A stretch of DNA of 64,000 nucleotides from Dentipellis sp. KUC8613 (lineage: Eukaryota > Basidiomycota > Agaricomycetes > Russulales > Hericiaceae). Numbering within the stretch: position 1 is the first letter of the stretch; each line of letters starts with the position of its first letter. The notes beneath the pieces are model-generated. The model saw only the letters and a program-made list of their open reading frames with translations. It did not search any database and was not told where the DNA came from. Positions 45,559 through 58,091 of this stretch are shown one piece after another. A program made the translations under genes and the position numbers. The stretch is from assembly GCA_002286715.1 (NCBI GenBank), contig NSJX01000017.1, positions 65,654 through 129,653 on the forward strand, in the 5' to 3' direction.

Positions 45559-47268
45559 ATCTCTCAGTCCGACCCTTCACCCACCCACCTCTACATCTCC
45601 CCTCCGCTCGACGACGGGGGATCCCATTACCAACTCTGCGACCAGAGCCAGGACTCCAACCTAAATTTATCGCGGACTGCACACCCCGTAGCACGACAAT
45701 AACATATCCTAGAGATCATACCACCACGTAACATAACCTTAACCGTACCCGTACATATATCTACTTTATCTATTCTGTTCACGTCGGAAGACGAAATGCC
45801 GCCGTCGATGAGGTCTACATAACATTTCTCAAGCTCGTTTGAATTTGAGATGTGACGCGCAGAGCGCTATAGCAGGCTGAGAGCGAGACCTGCGGGCCCG
45901 GGCGCGTCGGGCGCGACCCGGAGGAGGCAACTTGACCAGCTACCACGACAACACGCCGCTCCAATGACCAACTTCGCACCACAGCATACACAGTAGCATA
46001 GAGGCCAGTTGTCGTACGCGGTCGTCGTAATGGCCACTTCCAGCCTCCATCACGAGGTTCCTGGTCTCGTCGTTGCATATTATAATATGATACTCATCCG
46101 CAGGTCCCACGTCTACCTTGGGCAGCCGCCGCCGCGCCCGCACCAGAACTCGACGCTGACAAAATGCGTGGAGAACGTCATTGAGAGCTGTTGCGATAGA
46201 CTCGGACCGAGGGCCCATGCCAGGAAAAAAGTGGTCTCAACTCTCAACTAGATTCACCTGCATTCGCAGGTGACGTTGGTCGGGCTACGAAAGAGACTGA
46301 GATAGGTGCGCTTACGGGACCCACGGTTTGATTGTTGCTGACTTGAGATGTGCGGATAGGTGCGTCATATGAAATCAGAATTGGGAGAAGTCGGAGACGC
46401 GCACTTAGACTCGGTGCGCTGCTGCGTTCTTGAAGAAAGCGGGAAATGTGTCCTTTGCGGCGTGTCACTTTCGTCCTGCCTGAGTGCCATCGCTCCTTCG
46501 AAAAAGAATTCGGGTGACGCAGTGAGCGCATGCTCGTTCTCGATGTCACCCGGACACTCAATTACGCTGGTTGCAGAGAAACACCCATGCAAAGCTAGCA
46601 TGGGCGTCTATATACATAGATCCGCTGACTATCCATGCGGCCATTACTTACAGGTCTCAACTCGCCGACGGAGGAAGGAACACCCCTTCAGGTTCTCCTT
46701 CTCCCTCAACCGTCTGCTTTTCTCAGCGGCTATTCTGACGCCGGAAACTTTTCTGTAGATATGGCCGCGCAGGAAGGCGTTCTTGAGCCCATCCGACTCT
46801 GATTAGAACCAGGAAAGAGCGGTACTATCCACTCTTATCGCGGCATACAGGTCAGACAATCGACAATAGCAGTTATGGCAATGCGGGCGTGCTATACGTC
46901 CCGGACATACAAAAATGGCATCCGTAGAGAGCGCATAACGCAGAGAGACCAGAAACAGAAATTCCACCGCGCTTCCAATAATCAAACGCCCGCCACTAGC
47001 CACTCGGACAAGGAAACAGCTATTAGCAGATTCGCCGACTCCCATTGAGTCCTTTGTCCGGAGGGCAGAACGACATCATATCTTCCAAACGGGCGATCTG
47101 GGGGACAGACGGGTATAGAAACCCGCCGTGCATGACTAGGATCCTCCGCGCTACGACGATGCCAACTGTCGATGCTCCTCCATTTAAAATCTCGGTGCAA
47201 CACTCGTTCGCCCATTCTCCTATCCTCCCTTGACCCACCACCCCCGCAGAGTCGCTAGAATCCAAAAT
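45559..47268. other. Intergenic between GNA1 copies
   Basis: No gene recognised. CCTTTGTCCGGAGGG at 47051-47065, about 210 bp before copy 2, shares a 14-mer with the promoter of the J-like-domain gene (26137-26150). Confidence 0.5.
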
Positions 47269-47991
47269 ATGCCTTTCACGCCCGATGACCAGCTCGAGCT
47301 GACCTTCCCGCCCGAGCTCATCCCACAACAAGTGCGCACGGAGCTCCACAAGTCCTTCCACGTACGCCCCCTCCCCTCCCCCCTTCCTCCCTAATCTTCC
47401 CCCTCCCGCAGATCCGCCCACTCGCCACCACCGACTACCACCGGGGCCACCTCGACGTCCTGCGCGTCCTCACACACGTCACCGACCCGGGCGAAGCCGC
47501 CTACCGCGCGCAGCTCTCCACGCACCTCAGCGCCCCGAGCACCTACTTCACCCTCGTGCTGATCGAGCGCGCGCGCGACCGCATCGTCGGCGTCGGCACG
47601 GTCTTCCTCGAGCGCAAGTTCTCGCGCGCGCTCGGGGTCGCGGGCCACCTCGAGGACGTGGCGGTTGCGAAGCGCGTGCAGGGCTTGGGGCTTGGCGTCG
47701 GGCTCGTGAGGGCGCTGACGGGGATTAGTGAGCGCTTTGGGGCGTATAAGACGGTGGGCAACTGCAGCGACGCGAATATCCGTGAGGACGCTCTTTTACC
47801 CGGAACGGTGGGTGGGGAGGGCTGATAGATTTTGTCGTTGTTAGCGCTCTACAAGAAATGCGGAGCTGAGAGGAGGGGGAACGAGATGGTACGCTGGTGC
47901 TCTACCTGGTTTCGTCCGTTGCGCCGAGCTGAACCGTCGACAGGCGAAATATGTCAATGAGCGCGCACTGGCACCTAGGGCGCGTCTCTAG
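47269..47991 (+). CDS. Gna1-like N-acetyltransferase, diverged tandem copy 2
   Basis: Exons 47269-47361, 47412-47781, 47845-47888 and 47944-47991 give 184 residues. The first three exons have exactly the same lengths (93, 370, 44) as in copy 1, so the gene arose by duplication after the introns were in place. MPFTPDDQLELTFPPELIPQ is identical at the N-terminus. It keeps GHLEDVAV and NCSDANIPLYKKC but changes FYEKCGF to LYKKCGA and KTILNC to KTVGNC. Its cofactor loop QGLGLG is nearer the usual GNAT consensus than copy 1. No stop or splice site is broken, so it may be expressed; activity is uncertain given the substitutions in the C-terminal active-site half. Confidence 0.85.
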
Positions 47992-48545
47992 ACTTATTGT
48001 CTCGACCTGGAATCGAGCACCGTTACTCAAACTTCACTCCCTACCGAAGTATGATTGGGCGGTCCCTCGCGCTCGATAGATAAGACCAAGACACCGATCT
48101 AGACTCATGTACCATTAGTCGTCCAACCCACAATAACACGACAGTATTTGCCCGTACTTCAAGCCACAGACCGACTCTTCGAGCAAGTTGAATATGTGTG
48201 GCATTCAACGGTTAGTAGTCCATGCGGCACGATTTTTCAGCGCTGTAGATGGTCACATATTCATCCATCCATCCAATCTCACACCAACCAACCGTAATTC
48301 TCAGTTCTCCAGATTGAATTACGAACTGAAGTTCATACTCCTCGTAAGCGTAAGCGTACTCAACATCCTATACCTATCCTACACCACACACAAACCACAC
48401 ACCACCACCACCAATACCAGTACCTCCGCACATAAAAATACCATATACCATATCTGCCCTCCCCCCTCCCCATCACACACAAATGAAAACCATGCCATAA
48501 ACAGAGCCAATAAAAATACCCCGCCCCCCACATACGACACTCCAC
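47992..48545. other. Convergent intergenic with C-rich tract
   Basis: 3' flanks of GNA1 copy 2 and ASE1. 48360-48545 is a C/A-rich low-complexity stretch (CACCACCACCAC, CCCCCTCC). No gene. Confidence 0.6.
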
Positions 48546-51259
48546 TCAATACCCCCCCTCCGAATCCTCCTCCTTCACCACCCCCTCCATCCCCACATAC
48601 CGCTTCCCCCACCCTACCGCCCCTGCCCCCGCCCCGCCATCCACACTCGGCCGCGGCTTAAAGCTCTCCCTCCGCGCCGCCCGCGCCTTGCGCGTATCCG
48701 CCCGACTCTGACTCTGGCTGAGGTTCAGATTCAAATTCGTCGACCTACTCATACCCAACGCGTACGCCGTTGCTGCTGTTGCTGAAGTAGATGAGACTGA
48801 TCGCCCGCCGTGGTACGCCGCCGGGACCTGCGCGGATGGCACGCGCCCATGGCCGAGCGCATGGTGCTGCGTGCCGGGGCGGGGCACGACGACCGGGCGC
48901 GGGAGCGACGAGGAAGAAGTTGCGCGCACGGGCACGGGCGCAGCGATCTTGCTCGTGGCCGACCCCGAGCGTTTGCGGCCCGTCGCGGGCGGGGGTGCGT
49001 TATTGCTCGACTCGCCGAGCCCGACGCGCTGCCGCTTGTTCGGCGCCGTGTGCGCCATGCTCGACGCGGGCCTTACCGCAGGCGTGACCATATTCCCAGT
49101 GCCGTTACTGTTCTTCGCGTAGGACGTCCCGGGCGTCGTCGAGCGCGGGGGCACGGAGCCCGCGCGCGACCCGTTCCCGCCGGACGGCTTGCGCTTGTGG
49201 TTCTCCTTGTCGCCGACGGCGTCGAGGAGGTGCTGCAGCATGCTCTGGCCGTGCACGAGGAAGGGCCGGCGCGCGGTGGCTTCCCAGCCCGGGAGCGCGG
49301 CGAGGAGGTCCTGTTCGAGCTGCTCGAAAAGTGGCCATCAGTATCAGTTTCCCGTACGTCAGAGAAAGGGAGGGGAGGGGAGGGGAGGAGAGGGAAAGGA
49401 CTTACGCGGGGCTTCTCCTTCTGCACGCGCTTGCGCATCTTCTCCTCGCGCAGCAGGCGGCCGGGATCGCGCGGGCCGCGGCCGAGCAGGCGGCTCTGGT
49501 CGGACGCGGCGGCGGCGAGCTCCTTCTCCTCGTCGCATATCTCGAAGTACTTGCGGATGCTGCCGAGCAGCGGCGCCTTGAGCCTGCGCTCCTCCTTCAG
49601 GCGCGTGATTTCTTCCTCGTGGATCACAAGGAGCTCCTCCGTGTGCTCGTCTGCTACCCCATCGTCAGTATCAGTAAACGTACAATGAGAGGGGAGGAGG
49701 CAGGGAGGGAGGAAGGGAAAACTGACCGTCAAAAAACGGCGCAAAATCCGCGCGCTCCTCGCCACCAACCATCATCTCGTCCCACAGCCTCTGAATCTCC
49801 GCACGCGCATTCTCCACGAACGCGCCCATGCGCTCGCGCTTGAGCTCGAGCATGCGCTCGAGCTCCTCCTCGTACATGCGCGCCGCGTGCGCCGTGCTCC
49901 CGCAGTGCGCGTCGACGAACGCGTCCATGTCCGCGTCGCGCACGCCCAGCCGCCGCCAGAGGCCCTCGAGCTGGTCGTACATCGCCTGGATGTGCGCCTC
50001 GCGCCGCCGCTTCGTGTCCTCGAGCGCGCCGCGCAGGCGCTCTGCCCACGCGAGCAGCGCCGGTGTGGGCTCGACGCCGGACAGTGCCGCCAGCGCCGCT
50101 GCGTCCGTTTCGGCGTCCGAGGCGGTCTCGTTGAGGCGTGACACGAAGCGCGCGAAGATGAGCTGGTAGTGCTGCTCGCTGCTCTCCGAGTCGGGTTCGG
50201 AGGTGTGGCTGGAGGCGGTGAGGAAGAGCGCGGGCGTGTGCGCGTGCGTGCGCGAGCCGGGGGTCGGGGTCGAGGTCGAGCAGAGGAAGGGGTCGGCGTT
50301 GGTGGAGCTGCTGAGGAGCGAGGATGCGGACGGGCGCGGGAGGAGGGCGGGCACGTGGAGGGACGACGACGAGGCGACGGGCGATTGCAGCTCTTCTTCG
50401 GTGGGCGGGTCGATCCCGAGCTCGGTGTGCAGCCAGTCGATCTGGACGAACGTCTGCGCGAGCTGCGCGAGGCGTTTGCTCTGTGGCCCGCCCCAGTCAG
50501 TCCTCCGTTTATGGTGAGAGCTGGTAGGCACTTACGACTTCGCCTTTGCCCCGCACGAGCTCTTTTTCGAGCTTGGAGAACCGCTCGGGCGTGACGTCCC
50601 GATGGGTCTCGGGCAGCGCAACGTCCGCACCGCCTGCGGCCTTTGGCTCCAGAATGTCCTGCGCGAAGAACCCGTCGCCGAGCGTCCGCGACAGCGCGGC
50701 GATGCGGTTCGTGAGCGTCGTCAGCTGCTCGAGCTTCGTATGGTACACCTATCCACCAAACCCAACCACAAAATTAAAGTTGACCCAACGGGACACAATG
50801 AGAACCCAACCGACGCACCTGTCTCAGCCTCTCCTGCAGCGCCGCAAGCATCTCATACCGCCTTGGGAGCACCTGCTCCTTTCGCATCTCGCCCACCCCG
50901 CCCGCACTCCCCATTCCCATTCCCATCCCCGCGCCTTTCGCATTCGCGCCGAGCGCGGCGCCATAGCGCGCACACTCGGCCTCGAGCTCCTCGCACCGCG
51001 CGAGCCAGTCACCGACCTGGCGGCGGCGGCCGTCGATCTGGTCCTCGACGCACCGCGTGAGCGCGTGCTGCAGCGCGGCGAGCTCGTCCGCGAGCGCGGT
51101 CGGCGGCAGCCCGAGCTGCGCGTGCAGCGTCGGCAGCAGCTGCGTCTGCGCCTGCAGGTGCGTGTGCAGCGAGTTGAGCAGCGTCGTGATGGACGCGGAG
51201 GGCGGCGGCTGCTGCTGCGAGGATGTGGTTGAAGACGACGATATGCCGTCGGGTGTCAT
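48546..51259 (-). CDS. ASE1: Ase1/PRC1/MAP65 microtubule cross-linker
   Basis: Bundles antiparallel microtubules at the spindle midzone. Exons 51259-50819, 50748-50536, 50480-49727, 49653-49406 and 49319-48546 give 809 residues. Family blocks: N-terminal helical dimerisation region (LPTLHAQLGLPPTALADELA), LAQTFVQIDWLHTELGI with a following Ser/Pro insert, LEGLWRRLGV, ELKRERMGAFVENARAEIQR-LWDEMMVG (spectrin-like microtubule-binding core), HEEEITRLKEERRLKAPLLG-SIRKYFEICDEEKEL and LLREEKMRKRVQKEKPR. The C-terminal 210 residues are basic and disordered (GDKENHKRKPSGG), as in other Ase1 tails carrying CDK sites. Exon 5 begins LEQDLLAALPGWEATARRPF, also a family block. All junctions are phase-consistent. 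Confidence 0.93.
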
Positions 51260-53355
51260 GGTGTGTGTTTCTCTGTTGTGTTGGGTGTGAAAGGGAGGTG
51301 TGAAGGGTACGGAGGTCGTAGAGAGGTCGTTAGTCGTCGCGGTAGCGGGTCAAGTTGCCAATGCCGACCGCGGACGCGACTCGAGCCCGACGCGCCGCCA
51401 ATTCAACATCATGTGACCTAGGCGCCCATATATAGCAATAGGAAAACACGCCCTCGAGCTGGTTTACTTGCAATAACAACATGCGCATTCTGTGGTAGGA
51501 TCCTGGTATTCTGAATTTCTCTGACATCTGTGGGGTGTCTAGTGCGGCGGGGTTGCTCACGAAAGCCGGTGTGGCGGCGAATGCCACCAGAAAGGCCATT
51601 GGACGGCTCTTTCGTGGTGACGCGGAAATTCAAGTTCGACAGCATGTACTGAACACACTAGGTATGGCCCCTTCTGATAGCCTCTTCCTCATTCCTCGCG
51701 ATGCTAGGAAGCTAGATGCGAATTCTTGGACGCACGCACGCATGATCTCGTTCGTCCAAGTTCTGTCGCGTGATCTGAATCGCGACGGCAGGGTTTGTGG
51801 AGGTATCTCAGGTGTAAATGAAAAGACAGGCTAGTACAGTCGATGCGTAATCCTCTATGCATTTATACGTTATTGCTTACGGGTGTGTGGCTTTGAATTC
51901 TCGGGGCCTGGGTTGAGCTCGGGCTGATATCTGTACCTTTTACCCGTTGAACGGTCGCGTCGAACTTGGATAGATCCGTTGTTACTCGCCAGATGGACGG
52001 ATCGTGTTCAAGTTGAACAATCGTCAATCATCTGATCCAGGCTGAGAGCGAACTTACTTGTGCGTGAGACAGGATATGCCGACCGACCGGTCATCTAAAC
52101 GTTGAAGATCCAACCATCTGACTAAAGTGCGTTTTGTCCGTCATTCAAAGAATCTGCAATTGTAGACTCACATTTCAGACATACTCCCAAGGAGGCATCA
52201 AGGCAGCCTACGTTGTCGCTCTGACAGTCTACATGGAAGAATCCCGCCGTCCGGTCAATGGCCACTTGTCCAGATGTTACCGACGACCACGAGCATGGCG
52301 CCGAGCGGAGGCAAATCCGGAAGCATACCATGGAGCCTCCGAACACCCCTCAAAGCTCCTTCATTCCCCTTCGTCATGGCTGCCGAAGACCAACAAGTCA
52401 ATCGCTACGACGCGATATGCGCATCTTCGACGCAGAACGCTGTCAGACGAGCGAGAGTCGGCCGCCTCAGTTGCCTCAATACTGAGTTTGTACGACGGTC
52501 TCCGCTTCGCTTCGATTGTAGCTAACCGTGGCGCATGCATATCACAGGGCGCATTGAAAAGCAAAGACGCCTAATGACCCTGAGAAGGAAGAACGACTTG
52601 AACAACGTGCAAGCGCCCTGCGGTAAATGAGCGTGGTAGAAACATCGAGGACCGCGACCGCTACCGCCGCACGTGCTGTTACCCTCACGTAAGGCCTGTC
52701 GCTCATCGCTCAAATTCATCCTGGCAGGCTCCCCCGTTGCGCTGTGAAGTTTTCCAACATAAAAATCTTTTTCACTTTTGATGTCTGGCATTATCAGAGC
52801 ACGGTCTCCGCGGAGGCCCAGCCTCGGGTGGGTACGAAATTCCATCTATCCATGGCCAAATACACACCGACTCGCGAACTAGGCAGGACGTACCCCTATC
52901 CAGACGGGCCGGCGCCCCAGCCCAGGCCCGACGCATGCGCATGTGGCCATGGCTGGCATGTTCCATTCTCACAAGGTGCTCGAGATTGCGATGAGCGGCG
53001 CGAAGCTGAAAGGCGATCTGCGGCAGCTGCAGCGGCAGGATCCATCGCACGTCGCACGTCGCGCGTCTGACCCGGCCTGTCACTCCAGCACGTCGCTCCC
53101 AGATCTTCCCCGCCACGTTTTTCCAGCGGAACATTCATATTCATATTGGCATTCAACGATACAGTAACACCCTCAGGATGAGAATCATAATCGTGGCCAC
53201 CGGAGGATCGGGCCCCCGCCCCGCCGCGCCACCACGCCCTCGCCTCGCCATTTTGGGCAAACGCCCACCCAAATCCGAGCGCCGTCCTAAGCAGGTGCAG
53301 ATGTCCCACATCTAAACGCTCTGTGGGGCTCAATAACGCCTGGATTGCTTTGACG
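51260..53355. other. Intergenic, no gene recognised
   Basis: An open frame at 51535-51834 (99 codons, beginning at GTG, not ATG) has no known relative to my eye and is not called. The rest is featureless up to the transposon. Confidence 0.45.
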
Positions 53356-53358
53356 CCA

Positions 53359-54321
53359 CACTGGGGAAAGTCAAAAATATCAGACAGCGTTTATGTTGCT
53401 GAAAGAGATCAATTCCGCCATCTGTCCGCCACATAACCGCCAAATCTGCTGTTGGCGGTTATTCGGCGGAAAGCTCCTTATTCCGCTCCATTTCCGCTGC
53501 GTTTATGTCCGAATTGGGCTCCTGCGGCCCGGTCGATACCCTGTACCAGATCGCGTCGCCTAATGTGTAGTCCCCCAAACAAAATGTATTCTACGTTATC
53601 CTCTCGACCTATGTACAAACACTGATACTTTATCAAACATGCAAACCTCATACCCTTTCAAACATCTTTCTGAGCCACCAAAACCCCATATTTCCACCGA
53701 CAACACCCCTGCAAGTGTGATGAGTACGTGTAGACGCTAGCGGGAGCACCGTGTATGCCCGCTCACCTTTCTGGCTTGTCGTTGATGGTCAGAGCCTTGA
53801 TGAGCCAATGCAAAGGATGTCGGGCAGGCAGGAAACCTATAATCAAAAGGGAGGTAGTCGGTATCACTGGAGCAGAGAGCAAGAGAACGAAACATACGAT
53901 GTCGCGTCTTCTCATCTGGAGTGCCCGAAGTAGGAATCGAAAGCGCGTCAACGCGTCGGACGCCGAAGTTAGGTTTCATGGTAACTCACCGCATCTTTCG
54001 TCGCGCAGCGTTGTTGGAAGAGCGAAGGAAAGGGCGTCGTCTAGGGTGTAGGAGACACTGGGGAAGTGGAGGGAGGAAAGAAGGGGGGCAAGAGGAACGT
54101 CATCCAAGTCGCGTCGCTATAAGTGATACGGAGCAAGGACGGATGACGTCACGGAGTTGACGTCCTCTTTCGGTAGATTTGTCCAAATCCGGCCTGAAAG
54201 GGCGGAAAGGGCGCGGTTCTTGTGCCGATAACTTGCGCAGCGGAAAGACAGCGGTTATGTAGCGGATGAAGGCCATATTCGCACCATAATCGCTGTCCGA
54301 TATTTTAGGGTTTCCCCAGTG
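53359..54321. mobile_element. Non-autonomous CACTA-type (CMC) DNA transposon
   Basis: A 963-bp element bounded by inverted ends CACTGGGGAAA...TTTCCCCAGTG. The first 31 bp of each end match at most positions after reverse-complementing. A 3-bp direct repeat CCA (53356-53358 and 54322-54324) is the target duplication. CACTG termini and 3-bp duplications are the signature of the CACTA/CMC superfamily. Subterminal copies of a GGCGGTTATGTGGCGGA-like word occur near the left end (about 53418, 53454, and degenerate 53386 and 53494) and the right end (about 54250), as expected of transposase-binding repeats. There is no transposase-sized frame, so it must be mobilised in trans. Confidence 0.85.
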
Positions 54322-54324
54322 CCA

Positions 54325-56381
54325 GGCTGCGTGCTCAGGTACCGGTACGCCGCGGCATCGACACCCTCAAACACAGAAGATGTACGGATGATGTTCAGTT
54401 TTCTCAGCAGCTCCGCATCCGCGCGCGGGCCGGGGTCCTTCCCGCTCCTGCAAACGCAAACGCAAACGCGAACAGAAGGATCGTGAATCGTTGACACTTG
54501 ATCGCGTCGCGACTCTGGCCAACTGCAGCCCGTGCCCGTGCGAGGCAATGATATCAGACGCACACATACATCTGCATCTACGTCTTTATTGTCCCCGCGT
54601 CCGTAAGTACGTGATGCTCGTAGCACCGTCGCCGTCTCTCCGACCCCGAACATATGCGGTTGACATTTGTCGCCCCGACAACGATATAACCACACGCACG
54701 CAGCGACAACAACATCGACATCAGTAAGTACATCACTCATAATCCCAAAAGCCCCGCTTCTATCTCTATATCTATTTCTATACTCACTGATGTTCTGCAT
54801 TCTGCCCAGGGCGCGAAGCTCCGTGTGCACATGGTGCGTACGTACGCGCCGGCGCCCACTGGCATGCAGCTGGCAACTGGCAACTGGCGACTCCGAGAGG
54901 CAGAGGAAAGGTAAATTCAATTTCAGGTGATGGCACGTGCCAGTCGGCCATCCTCACCCTGTATGATATATCGCGCAAGTAAGCAAGGAAGAAAGGGAGT
55001 TCTGGAATGTTACTGTAAGGGTCCAAGTACGTAGTAAGTAAATGCATACAGTGCTTAGCATGACCGTCGCTGATCAGCATGACGTCGACGATCTTCTCTT
55101 CGCAGGAACACCCGCGAATTCTTTTTCTTCTTCTTTCTTTTCTTTTTGCCCGTCAACGACAGGATCTGCGACATGGTGCACGGACGTGCGCTCAATCTCA
55201 CGTTTTGGATATACGCTTTCAGATCCTGCGGCCCGCCAACCACCGGACTCCAGATACTAGACGCCGAATTTGAAGACCCTTTCGCATGCGGGCCCGGCGG
55301 CGATGGCGATGTCGACATATGTTCCGGATGCGGATGCAGTACAGTGTGTATCTTCATTTTGTTGTAGCAATCGCAATCAGACGTCGTAAAGGAAAGCTGA
55401 ACGAAAGCTATCAGATTCACTGTTCAATTGGCGCGCAGCTGCAGGCTGCCAGTGACGCTGACGATGGAGCGGAGAGTGTGTACTGTTACTGAGCACTGGG
55501 CGATGGACTGGACACTGTATACTGGATACTATGTAAGTGTGGACGCAGCATAGCATCGCTTTGCTTGGATAGATGGGCGGATGGGCTGTTCAGGGTTGGA
55601 TCGTTGGATCCTGGCCGCAAAACTCGGAGTACCGGATCCCGCGACCGCGACCGACACAGGTATTTTTCATTATAGATCTGTCGTTACTTATTGTAATAAT
55701 AACATCAGCGTTCGTTCATTGTCGAGCTTTGGAACACACGCGACTGCAGATCGACTTGCAATCAATGTATAGCTCGCGCATTGCAATTGATCATACACCT
55801 GACCCGACCCAGCTCCTGCCTCTCTAAACACTGAATGCGACGCCCACACTGAAGTACTGATACTCCACACTCCACGATCTACACCTGCCCCCCTTGACCC
55901 GCCATCCGCCATCCCCCGTCCATCAAACGCCAAACCATCCACATCCATCATCATATCATAGAAGCATGATCCCCACCCATTCATACTCACACCCAGATAT
56001 CGACATCGACCCTGCAGTCCCTTGAACTTCTCGACGCCTGCAGTCCCTTGAACTTCCCAGACATCGACGCCTGTGCACCGCCCTGACCTTCCCAAACGCG
56101 ACACCTGGCCTCGTCCGCACCCTGCGCGAACCATCGACATCGACGTGATCCCCGAGTTGCGCCCGCCGCGGCGTCGCGCGTGGTGCGCCGTGTGCGTGAG
56201 ATGGGTGGGAGGGGGGGTGGGGGTGGGGTTCTTGGGTTCTTGGGCTCATGGGGGTTGTTCTGCAATTGCGAGGTTCAGCTCTCAGGGCCGCTCGCGATGG
56301 TGTCAATGTCAATGTCAATGTTAGGTAGCCGCGAACTGCACCCGGCGCACCATACGCACCGCTTCTCCTGCTTCTGTAACA
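54325..56381. other. Intergenic with short tandem words
   Basis: No gene recognised. Contains repeated words such as GGCAACTGGCAACTGG near 54863 and a CTTGAACTT/CCTGCAGTC repeat near 56010-56060. Confidence 0.5.
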
Positions 56382-56395
56382 TGTAACCTGTAACC

Positions 56396-57239
56396 CTCAG
56401 TAAAAACGGTTAGTCAACAAATTTGATGAAATGGACTTTCGATTGCCATTTTGTGGACTTTTACCCTCCTCAGCGACTAGTAACTGACTACGAAATTGAC
56501 TAAATTTGATTGTCGAATTCATTTCCGGGGGGCTGTGTTGATGAACTATTCGGGATTGCCGAGGCGGCAAAGCAGCGCTTAGAAAAAAAGCACGAAGAGC
56601 GAGAATCGAACACAGAGCCTCCGAAGTGTAGTGCACTGAGCAAGGGAGCAAGAGCCGCTAGGCCATATTGCTGACACTAATTCATAAACAAACCTGTATA
56701 TGTAGCGTAAGTACGCACTTCGTGACCGAATTTTCTTGAGTCAAGTATTCCATAGTGCTGAAGGTTACCGTAGTCTTTCGAACTCCAAGAGATGTCGAAA
56801 ATATGGATTCATAAAATATCTCTCTCTCTCACATGCTTGAATGCTTCTATATCGTAGCGCAACGTCGTTCCTTTGGCGCAATGCCATTACTCGACTTAGA
56901 GAAATTCGGTCACGAAGTGCGTACTTACACTACATATACAGGTTTGTTTATGAATTAGTATCAGCAATATGGCCTAGCGGCTCTTGCTCCCTTGCTCAGT
57001 GCACTACACTTCGGAGGCTCTGTGTTCGATTCTCGCTCTTCGCGCTTTTTTTCTAAGCGCTGCTTTGCCGCCTCGGCAATCCCGAATAGTTCATCAACAC
57101 AGCCCCCCGGAAATGAATTCGACAATCAAATTTAGTCAATTTCGTAGTCAGTTACTAGTCGCTGAGGAGGGTAAAAGTCCACAAAATGGCAATCGAAAGT
57201 CCATTTCATCAAATTTGTTGACTAACCGTTTTTACTGAG
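56396..57239. repeat. 844-bp palindromic (foldback) element with tRNA-like Pol III units
   Basis: The two halves are near-exact reverse complements for about 340 bp from each end (CTCAGTAAAAACGG... and its complement), decaying towards the centre at about 56818. Each arm carries an A box TGGCCTAGCGG (56970-56980 plus; 56655-56665 minus) and a B box GTTCGATTC (57024-57032; 56603-56611), followed by a T-run, so two divergent Pol III-like units point outward. The tRNA-like part does not fold: acceptor and T stems mismatch. A 13-bp direct repeat TGTAACCTGTAAC flanks it (56382-56394 and 57240-57252), either a target duplication or local repetition. The 84-codon frame in each arm is identical, so the copies are young or kept alike by gene conversion. 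Confidence 0.8.
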
Positions 57240-57252
57240 TGTAACCTGTAAC

Positions 57253-58091
57253 AAGTCCCAGACGGAACACCGCTCCTCCCGACGACCGCGCACTCATGTC
57301 ACCGTGCGCGAAACACATACCTCGACATAGAGATAGAGATAGCGATAGACGCACAGTGTGGCAGTTGCGAATAGACGCACACTGTGGCAGTCGCGAATTC
57401 GCCGACCTTCATATGCATATGCATATGTGCGTCTGATCGTCCGGGACATACCTGTATGCGTGCGTCTGCGTCTGCGTGGGCGGAGGTGGCAGATTGCCGC
57501 CGATGCGGGTATGCTGTCTGTGTGTAAGTCGCAAGGCGCCCTGAGCTGCCTGTGTGGGCGCTAGGACGGGACGGGACTTACTGGGTACTGCTGGTGCTGG
57601 AGCTGGTGGTGTTGATGGTGCTGGTGCTGGTGCTGGTGTCAAGGCTGTCGTAGTGCAGAGGATAGAACAGAATATCACAGACCGACAACCGACAACTGCC
57701 TAGACAGATACTCACACCAAAAGAAAATGAAAGTGAAAAAGAACGGCAGCCGCACCCAGTACTCAGTACTCGCTCAACAAGTACGTATACATCCCGCCTC
57801 CCGCCTCCCGCCTCCTGAATCCTGAATCCTGACTTCACGGTTTACGCTTCTGCGAGGTGGGTATACACAATAAAAATCAAGCAAGCAGGCAAGCAAGCAA
57901 GCAGGCAAGCAAGGCAGGCAGGAGCCACGCAAGGCACGTACGCGTACACTGTCTCTCTCTCCGTCTCTCCATATCTCTCTCCGTCTGTCTCCATAACTCT
58001 ATCCCCCGCGGCTAAATATCCAATAAATTCCCCCACCAAATCTCACACCAAATCTCACAATGGACACCACAGCGCCGAGCAACGAGCTCGC
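57253..58091. other. Intergenic with CAAG microsatellite
   Basis: Contains GATAGA and TGCTGG-rich words and a CAAG/CAGG repeat at about 57877-57923. No gene. Confidence 0.6.

Noticed and set aside
51535..51834. 99-codon frame beginning at GTG
   Set aside because: No ATG near its start, no family resemblance, no splice context that would complete it.
56963..57045. Functional tRNA gene in the palindromic element
   Set aside because: A and B boxes are present but acceptor and T-arm stems do not pair, so at most a tRNA-like pseudogene or Pol III promoter.
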